From NCBI GenBank assembly GCA_004556155.1, contig SFIM01000010.1:1-64000 (forward strand): 64,000 bases of DNA. The letters run 5' to 3'. This DNA comes from Clostridiales bacterium (GTDB lineage Bacteria; Bacillota; Clostridia; Christensenellales; Aristaeellaceae). The translations under genes and the position numbers were made by a program. Within the stretch, counting starts at the first letter, position 1. Each line of letters begins with the position of its first letter. This document shows, one piece after another, positions 50,946 to 58,551 of this stretch. The notes below the pieces were generated by a model that did no database searches, had not been told where the DNA came from, and saw nothing but the letters and a program-made list of their open reading frames with translations.

Positions 50946-50957
50946 GGCTTCCCTCCT

Positions 50958-51008
50958 TTACGGAATACGCATACTTGTTACGAAAATATTATACCACATT
51001 TTACGAAA
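50958..51008. promoter_or_regulatory. TTACGAAA repeats around the flavoprotein promoter
   Basis: Direct repeats TTACGAAA at 50978-50985 and 51001-51008, with TTACGGAA at 50958-50965, surround a minus-strand TATAAT (50988-50993). A TTGCAA at 51009-51014 would give a short 15-bp spacer. The repeats may be an operator. Confidence 0.4.
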
Positions 51009-51044
51009 TTGCAACATATTCTTTTTGTAAATCCTTTGCGTTTC

Positions 51045-51073
51045 TTGAAAACATTGCGCAGCTTTGCTATAAT
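51045..51073 (+). promoter_or_regulatory. promoter of truA
   Basis: TTGAAA (51045-51050), 17-bp spacer, TATAAT (51068-51073). Confidence 0.8.
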
Positions 51074-51105
51074 GATGAAGCATTTTTTACAAAGAAGGTG
51101 TTCCC

Positions 51106-51942
51106 ATGCCGGATTTTGAGCCCTTTGAGCGGGTGCTGCTGACCATCGAGTACGACGGCTCGGCCTTTTACGGCTGGCAGCGGCAGGCCAGGCTGCGCTC
51201 GGTTCAGGAGGAATTGGAGCGCGCGCTCGCCCGCGCCACGGGGCGCGAAACCACCGTATGGGGGGCCAGCCGCACGGACGCGGGCGTGAACGCCACCGGC
51301 CAGCGCGCGCATTTTCACAATTACAGCACCATCCCGGCGGAAAAGTTTCCCTTTGTGCTCAACACCATGCTGCCGCCCGATGTGCGCGTAACCGCCGCGC
51401 GCGTGGTGCCCGAATGGCTGCACGCGCGGTTTTCCTGCCGGGGCAAGATCTACACCTATCGCATTCACAACGCGCGGCACGCCAGCGCCATCCGCCGCAA
51501 CTGGACCACGCACATCCCCGTGCCGATGGACGAGGGCAAGATGCAGGCCGCAGCGCTGCGGCTGCTGGGCACGCACGATTTCGGAGCCTTTCAAGCCTCG
51601 GGCGGCACGGCCAAATCCACCGTCCGCACGCTGTATGATATCAGCGTCACCCGCGAGGGCGACGATATAACCATCGTGGTGGCAGGCAGCGCCTTCCTAT
51701 ATAATATGGTGCGCATCCTGGCCGGCACGCTGGTAGCCATCGGCCAGGACAGGCTCAGCCCCGACGCGCTGGACGAGGCCCTTGCCACGCAGAACCGTCT
51801 GCTGTTGGGCGTGACCGCCCCCGCCAGCGGGCTGGAGCTGACGCGCATTTTCTATGATCTGGATGGCGAGCGCCCCGAAAAATGGAGCGTGAACGACAAA
51901 TACATCGGTGATTTTCCGGTGGATGAATCAGCCGGTGGATAA
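51106..51942 (+). CDS. truA: tRNA pseudouridine(38-40) synthase
   Basis: A 278-aa TruA that makes pseudouridine at positions 38-40 of tRNA anticodon stems. The catalytic Asp is D58 in ASRTDAGVNA; further family blocks are IEYDGSAFYGWQRQ, FSCRGKIYTYRIHN and AGSAFLYNMVRILAGTLVAIG. Here it is monocistronic, away from its common place after rplQ. Confidence 0.96.
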   Translation: MPDFEPFERVLLTIEYDGSAFYGWQRQARLRSVQEELERALARATGRETTVWGASRTDAGVNATGQRAHFHNYSTIPAEKFPFVLNTMLPPDVRVTAARVVPEWLHARFSCRGKIYTYRIHNARHASAIRRNWTTHIPVPMDEGKMQAAALRLLGTHDFGAFQASGGTAKSTVRTLYDISVTREGDDITIVVAGSAFLYNMVRILAGTLVAIGQDRLSPDALDEALATQNRLLLGVTAPASGLELTRIFYDLDGERPEKWSVNDKYIGDFPVDESAGG

Positions 51943-51957
51943 ATCAGCAAAGCAAAA

Positions 51958-51990
51958 AAGCGCCGCCCGGGCATCCGACGGGCGGCGCTT
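51958..51990 (-). terminator. terminator of the TetR gene
   Basis: A perfect 12-bp stem (AAGCGCCGCCCG/CGGGCGGCGCTT) is followed on the minus strand by TTTTTTGC. It also lies 15 bases after truA but has no U run on that side. Confidence 0.85.
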
Positions 51991-52007
51991 GCCTGATATG
52001 GCAGCCG

Positions 52008-52541
52008 TTAGAGGGGGTTTTCCTCGCGGATCATCATCTGATACAGCCGGTGCGCAATTGCGTCCAGCTCAGCGGTATCCTGCTCCTTCCAATCGCGCAG
52101 CAGGAACATCACCCCGCCGCAGTGATAGCGCAGCAGCAGCTCGGCCTCGCGGGCGCTGACGCGCGCATACAGCCCGCGGCTGGCCGCCACGTGGGATAAA
52201 AAGTCCATCAGCAGCCCCTCCAGCTGGCGCTCCAGCTCCTCGCCGTAATTGCTCTGCATGCCCTTTTTCAGCATGGGGCGGGCGTTGACGGCGGCGGACA
52301 GCAGATAGCGCAGCGCCTCCTCGCCGTTTTTCTGCGCCTGACACTGGGCGATCACGCGGTCAAAGTTGCGCCGCAGCGACCAGGCCATCAGATCGGGGAT
52401 ATCCTCAAAATGATAATAAAAGGTCTGGCGGGTGATGTGGCATTCCTCCACAATATCCTTCACCGTCAGCTTTCGCACTTTTTTATCAAACAGCAGCGTT
52501 TTCGCCGCGTTGGCAATGGTCTCGCGCATATCCTCGGCCAT
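52008..52541 (-). CDS. TetR family transcriptional regulator
   Basis: A 177-aa regulator. The N-terminal HTH (IANAAKTLLFDKKVRKLTVKDIVEECHITRQTFYYHFEDIPDLMAWSL) is standard. The short C-terminal domain (GGVMFLLRDWKEQDTAELDAIAHRLYQMM) resembles the TetR_C_8 / DhaS-like group. It is divergent from the transporter-glycerophosphodiesterase operon and is its probable regulator. The ATG at 52541 gives the normal N-terminus. Confidence 0.92.
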   Translation of the reverse strand: MAEDMRETIANAAKTLLFDKKVRKLTVKDIVEECHITRQTFYYHFEDIPDLMAWSLRRNFDRVIAQCQAQKNGEEALRYLLSAAVNARPMLKKGMQSNYGEELERQLEGLLMDFLSHVAASRGLYARVSAREAELLLRYHCGGVMFLLRDWKEQDTAELDAIAHRLYQMMIREENPL

Positions 52542-52636
52542 GTCCGCACCGCCCTTTCCAAAGGGTAATGATGGCAAAAAACGCCATACCTTATTAAATT
52601 TCGATGGGGCGGGAGAAAAATCCTGCTTTTTCTCCA

Positions 52637-52745
52637 ATGTCACAAAATACCGCTTTTCTGCCGTTTTTTTGCCGTTTACATGTCACAAATTGCGCATTTT
52701 CATGTCACAATGCGATGGGAATTTTACCTTTTTCAGCATTATACT
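52637..52745 (+). promoter_or_regulatory. three phased ATGTCACAA repeats and a weak promoter
   Basis: The same 9-mer ATGTCACAA occurs at 52637, 52680 and 52702, that is 43 and 22 bp apart, on one face of the helix. A TATACT (52740-52745) lies 30 bp beyond the last copy with no good -35, which fits an activated promoter. The TetR protein is the obvious candidate to bind. Confidence 0.55.
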
Positions 52746-52831
52746 GATAGTGTTACAGACGGATACGCCCCTCTGCGCGCCTTCCGTCACGGTTTCGTTT
52801 CATCTTAAAATGCGAAAGGAGTCTCTATCAC

Positions 52832-54286
52832 ATGAAAAAACTGCTTGCCATGCTGCTTGTCCTGTCCCTGACGCTTGGTCTGGGTCTGGGCATCGTAAGC
52901 GCCTCCGCCGAGGATATTACCCTCAAATTCCTCATCAGCGCGGGCTTCTATGATCTGGAAAACGACCTGGGCTGGAAAGTTTGCCAGCGTGTATCCGGCT
53001 ACAAGATCGACTACGAAGTCATCAACGGCACCGAGCAGCTGATGCTGATCATCACCTCGGGCCAGGAATATGACTACACCTACCTGAACAGCAAAAACTA
53101 CAGCCTGATGATGAGCGAAGGCGCGCTGATGGACATCACCGACCTGCTCAACGAGTATGGTCAGGACATCCTGGCGGCCTTCCCCACCACCTGGCCTGCC
53201 GTCACCACCGACGGCCGCATCTACGCCATCCCCTCCCCCGCAGCGCAGCCCGACAGCCTGACCTATTCCATGATCGCCCGCAAGGACCTGCTGGATAAGA
53301 TCGGCTACACCGAGTATCCCACCACGGTGGAAGGCTTTGTCAAGATGCTGGAAGACATCAAGGCGGCCTATCCCGACATGGTGCCCCTGACCGCCTCCCG
53401 CCTGGACGCCGGCGTGCTGTCCAACGTTGCCTCCGCCTTTAACGTGCAGGGCATGTATCAGCTGGTGGATGGCAAGGTGATCAACATTGTTGACAACCCC
53501 AACCTGAAGGCCTATGTGGAGGTCATCCGCGACCTGTACGCCCGCAAGCTGCTGGACGCCGAAATGCCCGCCATCACCACCAACGACATGCGCTCCAAGT
53601 GGGCTGCCAGCCAGGCTGTGATCTCCTATCAGAGCTGGAACGGCTGCGAAACCTGCATCGCCGCGCTGCGTCAGCTGAGCCCCGATATGGAATACGTGGT
53701 GCTGCCCCTGCTGCAGGATGAAGGCGGCAAGGTGCACGCGCAGGTGAAATACGGCGTGACCGCCTACGGCGCGATCCCCGTCACCAGCAAGCACGCCAAG
53801 GAAGCCATCCAGGCCATCAACAGCATGATCCAGATCGACAACTTCACCGAGATCGTTCTGGGCGAAAAGGACGTGCACTACACCGTCAACGAGGACGGCA
53901 CCTTCTCCCCCATCCAGCCCGCCTTCAACAACGATAAGGTTGCCTCCAACGTGTTCGTATCCGGCTTCTACCGCGAGGTAGAATATCCCAAGATGTGGGA
54001 AGTGCGCCTGGCCAAGAACGCCGACCTGCAGAGCACCTTCTACGCCATGCGCGACAGCCTGCTGGATGGCGGCGAGCGCAGCCCCGTGGCCCTGGCCCCC
54101 GCTGTAACGGTGGTGGACAACAAGGCCGCCCTGGAAAACCGCATCACCGATACCCTGATCGCCGTGATCTGCGGCACCTCGGATATCTCTGAGCTGGACA
54201 CCCTGCGCGAATACTGGCACAAGAACGGCGGCGAGGAAATCATCAAGTTCTACAACACCTGGTACGCCGAAAGCGTGGCCAAATAA
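52832..54286 (+). CDS. ABC transporter substrate-binding protein, LplA-like
   Basis: A 484-aa family 1 solute-binding protein. It has a Sec signal peptide (MKKLLAMLLVLSLTLGLGLGIVSASAED) cleaved after an A-x-A site, with no lipobox. The mature protein is rich in Asp, Tyr and Trp as is usual for this family. It heads the operon with two Lpl-type permeases and a glycerophosphodiester phosphodiesterase, so a glycerophosphodiester or a sugar bearing one is a possible ligand (inference). Confidence 0.88.
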   Translation: MKKLLAMLLVLSLTLGLGLGIVSASAEDITLKFLISAGFYDLENDLGWKVCQRVSGYKIDYEVINGTEQLMLIITSGQEYDYTYLNSKNYSLMMSEGALMDITDLLNEYGQDILAAFPTTWPAVTTDGRIYAIPSPAAQPDSLTYSMIARKDLLDKIGYTEYPTTVEGFVKMLEDIKAAYPDMVPLTASRLDAGVLSNVASAFNVQGMYQLVDGKVINIVDNPNLKAYVEVIRDLYARKLLDAEMPAITTNDMRSKWAASQAVISYQSWNGCETCIAALRQLSPDMEYVVLPLLQDEGGKVHAQVKYGVTAYGAIPVTSKHAKEAIQAINSMIQIDNFTEIVLGEKDVHYTVNEDGTFSPIQPAFNNDKVASNVFVSGFYREVEYPKMWEVRLAKNADLQSTFYAMRDSLLDGGERSPVALAPAVTVVDNKAALENRITDTLIAVICGTSDISELDTLREYWHKNGGEEIIKFYNTWYAESVAK

Positions 54287-54303
54287 TCCTATCTTAAAAT
54301 CAT

Positions 54304-54332
54304 CCGGGCGGGGAGGAATCCTCCCCGCCCGG
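54304..54332 (+). repeat. strong stem-loop between binding protein and permease genes
   Basis: A near-perfect palindrome (CCGGGCGGGGAGGA/TCCTCCCCGCCCGG, one base between) lies in the 85-base gap. No U run follows directly; TTTTTT comes 22 bases later. Such stems commonly protect the binding protein message so that it is made in excess of the permeases. Confidence 0.75.
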
Positions 54333-54371
54333 CCATTTATACCGGTTTTTTATTGAACGGAGGAAAGCAGC

Positions 54372-55316
54372 ATGTCTACCGCTACCCGCCCTTCCCGCGC
54401 AAGCCGCACCTGGGCGCGCCGCACCTGGACCTATCTGTGCGGCCACTGGGAGCTTTATCTTTTTCTGCTGCCTGGGCTGGTGTTTGCGATGATGTTCAGG
54501 CTCCTGCCCATGAGCAAGATCGTCATCGCCTTCAAAAACTTTAAGCCCCTCAAGGGCATTGCAGCCAGCCCGTGGGTAGGATTTGCGCAGTTTGAGATGA
54601 TGTTCGCCGATCCCGACGTGCTCAACGTCATCAAAAACACGCTGGAAATCAACCTGATGATCGTCATCTTCGTCGTGCCGCTGCCCATGCTGCTGGCGAT
54701 CATGCTCAATGAGATCACCTTTATGCCGCTGAAGAAGGGCATTCAGACGCTGATTTACATTCCGCATTTCTTCACCTGGGTAGTAGTATACAGCGTGTTT
54801 TTCGTGCTGTTTGGCTCCACGGGCATGGTAAACACCGTGATTAAAATGCTGGGCGGCGAGGAAATTCTCTTCTTCATGAAGGGCGGCTGGTTCCGCTTTC
54901 TGCTGGTTATCTCCAACGCCTGGAAGGGCGCGGGCTGGGGCACCATCGTGTACCTGAGCGCCATCACGGCCATCGACGCGCAGATCTACGAGGCCGCCAC
55001 CATCGATGGCGCCAGCAAGATGCAGCAGGCTTTTCGCATCACCATTCCCAGCCTTCTGCCCACGCTTGTGCTGATGCTGACGGTACGCCTGGGCAGCATC
55101 ATGTCGGGCGGCTTTGACCAGGTGCTGGCCTTCTACAACCCCACGGTATATAAATCCGCCGACATCCTGGGCACATTCGTATACCGCCAGGGCATCGGCT
55201 CGGCCAATTTCAGCTACGCCTCGGCCGTGGGTCTGTTTGAATCGGTGGTCGGGTTGATCTTCGTATCCATGTCCAACGTAATCTCCAAGCGCCTCAGCGG
55301 GCGCACGGTGTGGTAA
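54372..55316 (+). CDS. ABC transporter permease, LplB-like
   Basis: A 314-aa permease of the MalF/LplB group with about six helices. The EAA loop reads IYEAATIDGASKMQQAFRITIPSLLPT near residue 210, and the protein ends KRLSGRTVW, typical of the family. GGAGG lies upstream of the ATG. It pairs with the permease at 55332. Confidence 0.92.
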   Translation: MSTATRPSRASRTWARRTWTYLCGHWELYLFLLPGLVFAMMFRLLPMSKIVIAFKNFKPLKGIAASPWVGFAQFEMMFADPDVLNVIKNTLEINLMIVIFVVPLPMLLAIMLNEITFMPLKKGIQTLIYIPHFFTWVVVYSVFFVLFGSTGMVNTVIKMLGGEEILFFMKGGWFRFLLVISNAWKGAGWGTIVYLSAITAIDAQIYEAATIDGASKMQQAFRITIPSLLPTLVLMLTVRLGSIMSGGFDQVLAFYNPTVYKSADILGTFVYRQGIGSANFSYASAVGLFESVVGLIFVSMSNVISKRLSGRTVW

Positions 55317-55331
55317 GGAGGGCGATGCAAA

Positions 55332-56201
55332 ATGAAGCTTTCACGCGGCGAAAAGATCTATGTGGCCCTTCTGCATGTCATCATGATCCTGGCCGGGCTG
55401 ATCTGCCTGCTGCCGGTGCTCAATGTGTTTGCGCGCTCGCTCAGCTCCGTGCCCGCGGTGGCGGGCGGCAAGGTATGGTTCTGGCCGGTGGAGTTCAATC
55501 CCGAGGGCTGGAAATACGTGCTGCAGCGCACCAGCTTCCTTAATTCCATGGGCAACTCGGTCATCATTACGCTGCTGGGCACGGTGCTGTCCGTGTTCGT
55601 CACCATTCTGACGGCCTACTCGCTGTCCCGCCCCTATCTCAAGGGCCGCAAGGTAGTCATCTATCTGTATGTGTTCATGATGATCTTCAACGCCGGCATC
55701 CTGCCCAACTACTTCCAGATCAAGGGCTACGGCCTGCTCAACACCCGCTGGGCGCTGATCCTGCCCATGGTCGTAAGCCCCTACAACACCTTCGTGCTCA
55801 AGAGCAACTTTGAAAGCGTGCCCGACAGCCTGGAGGAAGCCGCGCGCATTGACGGCGCGTCCTTTACGCGCATTCTTTCGTCGGTCATCATTCCGGTATC
55901 CAAGGCAGGCATCGCCACCATCGTCATCTTTACCGCCGTATCCTACTGGAACCGCTACTTTGACGCGCTGATGTACATCACCAAGCAGCGCCTCAAGCCC
56001 GCCGCCCTGCTGCTGTATGAGTTCATTAAGCTCTCCACCATGGAGGAAGGCATGGGCGAGCCCGAGCTGGCCGCGCTGGTATCCCCCGACATCAAAAACG
56101 CCAGCATCGTGGTGCTGACGGTCATCCCCATCCTGGCGATTTACCCCTTCATGCAGCGCTATTTTGTCAAGGGCGTAATGGTAGGCTCGGTAAAGGGCTA
56201 A
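55332..56201 (+). CDS. ABC transporter permease, LplC-like
   Basis: A 289-aa permease of the MalG/LplC group. The EAA loop reads PDSLEEAARIDGASFTRILSSVIIPVSKAG near residue 160, and the tail is KGVMVGSVKG. It starts 15 bases after its partner. No ATPase gene is present in the operon. Confidence 0.92.
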   Translation: MKLSRGEKIYVALLHVIMILAGLICLLPVLNVFARSLSSVPAVAGGKVWFWPVEFNPEGWKYVLQRTSFLNSMGNSVIITLLGTVLSVFVTILTAYSLSRPYLKGRKVVIYLYVFMMIFNAGILPNYFQIKGYGLLNTRWALILPMVVSPYNTFVLKSNFESVPDSLEEAARIDGASFTRILSSVIIPVSKAGIATIVIFTAVSYWNRYFDALMYITKQRLKPAALLLYEFIKLSTMEEGMGEPELAALVSPDIKNASIVVLTVIPILAIYPFMQRYFVKGVMVGSVKG

Positions 56202-56268
56202 GGCCTGGCAAGGAAAGTTCGTTAAAGCAATCCATCCAAATTTTCGCTCAAAAAGAAGGCTTTTATCG

Positions 56269-57009
56269 ATGAACAAGCTGTTTTCCACCCCGCAAACGCT
56301 GTCCCATCCGCGCTATGTGAGCCATCGCGGCTTCCAGCCCATGGCGCCTGCCAACTCGCTGCCATCCTTTGAATACGCCGGCTATCTGCGCCAATGGGCC
56401 ATTGAAACCGACGTGCACTTCACCCGCGACGGCGTGGCGGTATGCTGCCACAACGACACGGTGGACGCAACCTTTGACGGCACGGGTGCCATCCGCGAAA
56501 TGGACTGGGCGGAGCTGAGCCGCCTGCGGATGAACCAGGGCAACCGGCTGGACTGCCTGCGCGATGAGCAGAAGCGCATGCCGCTGTTCAGCGAATACCT
56601 GTCCATCTGCCGCCATTACGGCAGCGTGCCCTTTATCGAATTGAAAACCGGCGATGTGGAGCGCGTAATGGCGCTGGTGCGTCAGGCAGGCTTTGCAGAT
56701 GATGAAATCGTCATCAGCGCCGTCAGCCTGGAGCGCATGCAGATTGCCCGCCGCGTATCCGAGGATGTGTTTATCCACCGCATCTTCGCCACGGAGGAGG
56801 AACTGCCCATCCTGGCGGAGCTGGGCAACGCGGGCCTGTCCTGGAATATCAAGGATGTGCGTGATTGCACGCCCGATAAAATCACCCGCCCCCACGAAAT
56901 GGGCCTGAAGGTTTGCCTGCGCGCGGGCGACACGCTGGAAAACGTGCGCCGCATGCTGGAGCTGGGCTGCGACTATATCCCCAGCAATTGCATGCACGGC
57001 GTGCTGTAA
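56269..57009 (+). CDS. glycerophosphodiester phosphodiesterase
   Basis: A 246-aa GDPD enzyme that cleaves glycerophosphodiesters to glycerol 3-phosphate and an alcohol. Catalytic and metal residues are visible: H19 (HRG), E46-T-D48, H61 (CHNDTVD) and E124 (FIELK). The usual PEN motif after HRG reads PAN, a substitution worth noting. There is no signal peptide, so it acts on imported substrate. It is the last gene of the TetR-linked transporter operon, which points to uptake of glycerophosphodiesters; the product could feed the GlpA-like dehydrogenase at 33.6 kb (inference). Confidence 0.92.
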   Translation: MNKLFSTPQTLSHPRYVSHRGFQPMAPANSLPSFEYAGYLRQWAIETDVHFTRDGVAVCCHNDTVDATFDGTGAIREMDWAELSRLRMNQGNRLDCLRDEQKRMPLFSEYLSICRHYGSVPFIELKTGDVERVMALVRQAGFADDEIVISAVSLERMQIARRVSEDVFIHRIFATEEELPILAELGNAGLSWNIKDVRDCTPDKITRPHEMGLKVCLRAGDTLENVRRMLELGCDYIPSNCMHGVL

Positions 57010-57022
57010 CAAGCAAAAAGAA

Positions 57023-57062
57023 AACCGGCATTTCCTTCCGCTTGCGAAGGGAATGCCGGTTT
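57023..57062. terminator. bidirectional terminator between convergent genes
   Basis: A 10-bp stem (AACCGGCATT/AATGCCGGTT) with an inner CCTTC/GAAGG is followed by TTTTATTG on the + strand and TTTTCTTTTTGC on the minus strand. Confidence 0.9.
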
Positions 57063-57076
57063 TTATTGTTCAGTTT

Positions 57077-58093
57077 TTAGCGGCGCCGTCCATCGTTCAG
57101 ATACCGGCCAAACTCGGCCAGGTTTTCCAGCGTCAGGCCGCAGCCGGTGGCCACGCATTCCTGCGGGTTGTCCGCCACGCGGCAATCCACCTTCAGCGCG
57201 GTGGAAATGGCGTCCGCCAATCCCGACAGCCGCGCGCCGCCGCCCGAAAGAACGATGCCGTTGTCAAACACATCGGCCGCCAACTCGGCAGGCGTGTGCT
57301 CCAGTACGGCGTGGATGGCCTCGATCAGCGCCGTCAGCGGATCGTCGATGGCCTCGTAAATTTCATCGGAGGTAATGCGCATCAGCTTGGGCAGGCCGCT
57401 GATCAGGTTGCGCCCCGTCACATCCAGATACATCTGCTCCGCGCGCGGCATGGCCGAGCCGATGTTGATTTTCAGCTCCTCCGCCGTGCGCTCGCCAATG
57501 AGCAGGTTATGCTTGCGGCGCAGATAGCGGATGATCGCATCGTCAAAGTGATCGCCGCCCAGCTTGGCCGCGTCGGATACGATCACGCGCCCCAGGGACA
57601 GCACGGCGATATCCGTCATGCCCGCGCCGATATCCACAATCATGGAGCCATAAGCGTCGGTGATGTTGATGCCCGCGCCGATGGCCGCGGCCACGGGACG
57701 GTCCAGCAGCTGGGTGCGGCGCGCGCCGGCCTCAAACATGATGGCCGAGATGCTGCGCTTCTCCATTTCGTTTACGCCCGAGGGCAGGGAGAGCACGGCG
57801 CGCGGGCGCGCGAACATGCGCTTGCCGATCACCTGGGTGACAAAATAGTGCAGCATGCTGCTGGTCAGCTCAAAGTCGGACACCATGCCCTCGCGCAGCG
57901 GACGCAGGGCGGCAATGCTGCTGGGGGTGCGGCCGATCATGCGGTGCGCCTCCGTGCCGATGGCGCGGATCGAGCGCGTATCGCGTTCCAGCGCCACAAC
58001 GGCCGGCTCATTGAGCACAATGCCCTTGCCGCGCGCATAGATCAGCACGTTGGACGTGCCCAGATCAATCCCAATATCAGCCGCAGATGCCAT
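57077..58093 (-). CDS. mreB: rod shape-determining protein MreB/Mbl
   Basis: A 338-aa bacterial actin that guides lateral cell wall synthesis. Family blocks are DIGIDLGTSNVLIYARGKGIVLNEPAVVA, RPRAVLSLPSGVNEMEKR, MIVDIGAGMTDIAVLSLG, and NGIVLSGGGARLSGLADAI. It lies about 125 bases downstream of spoIIID, the same order as spoIIID-mbl in Bacillus, so Mbl is the closer name there. Confidence 0.95.
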   Translation of the reverse strand: MASAADIGIDLGTSNVLIYARGKGIVLNEPAVVALERDTRSIRAIGTEAHRMIGRTPSSIAALRPLREGMVSDFELTSSMLHYFVTQVIGKRMFARPRAVLSLPSGVNEMEKRSISAIMFEAGARRTQLLDRPVAAAIGAGINITDAYGSMIVDIGAGMTDIAVLSLGRVIVSDAAKLGGDHFDDAIIRYLRRKHNLLIGERTAEELKINIGSAMPRAEQMYLDVTGRNLISGLPKLMRITSDEIYEAIDDPLTALIEAIHAVLEHTPAELAADVFDNGIVLSGGGARLSGLADAISTALKVDCRVADNPQECVATGCGLTLENLAEFGRYLNDGRRR

Positions 58094-58217
58094 GGTAAAA
58101 GTTCTCCTTCGTTTCTTGTCTTACGCGGTATGTATTCTACGCAGTATGCCGTTTTCCCTTTTTTTCTCAGAAAAAATGGGAACTGTTCGCCACTTTTTCG
58201 AGAAAAAAATGACAATA

Positions 58218-58493
58218 TTATCCATTATTCTCCACAGAAACGGCTTTTTCATGCAGAAACCGCCGGCGGGTCGCCTCCCCGCCGCGCAAATGCCTGACAG
58301 CCTTGTGGTATAGCAGCAACGCCCGTATCTGCCTGTGCAGCCCAGGATTTAGCCCCCGCAGACGCACCGTCAATTCCCGGTGCGCCAGGCTTTTGCTCAC
58401 TTGAAAGGCCCTGGCCGTCTCGCGCACCGTATCGCCGGTGCGCACCATATGCTCCGCCATGGCCAGGCAGCGTTCCTCCACATCCTGCCGCAT
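58218..58493 (-). CDS. spoIIID: sporulation transcriptional regulator SpoIIID
   Basis: A 91-aa DNA-binding protein of the mother-cell sporulation programme. The HTH DTVRETARAFQVSKSLAHRELTVRL and the conserved YHKAVRHLRGGEATRRRF leave little doubt. Presence of this gene implies an endospore former. Its ribosome site AGGGGG (58501-58506) lies inside a stem (58501-58539), see findings. Confidence 0.96.
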   Translation of the reverse strand: MRQDVEERCLAMAEHMVRTGDTVRETARAFQVSKSLAHRELTVRLRGLNPGLHRQIRALLLYHKAVRHLRGGEATRRRFLHEKAVSVENNG

Positions 58494-58500
58494 TTGCCCG

Positions 58501-58539
58501 CCCCCTTTTGCCGTCTGTATTGCAGACTATGCAAGGGGG
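58501..58539 (-). promoter_or_regulatory. stem covering the spoIIID ribosome binding site
   Basis: CCCCCTT (58501-58507) pairs with AAGGGGG (58533-58539), with a second stem GTCTG/CAGAC inside (58513-58527). On the minus strand the ribosome site of spoIIID is one arm. It could limit translation until it is opened. No U run follows, so it is not an ordinary terminator. Confidence 0.5.
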
Positions 58540-58551
58540 ACGCGCGTTATG

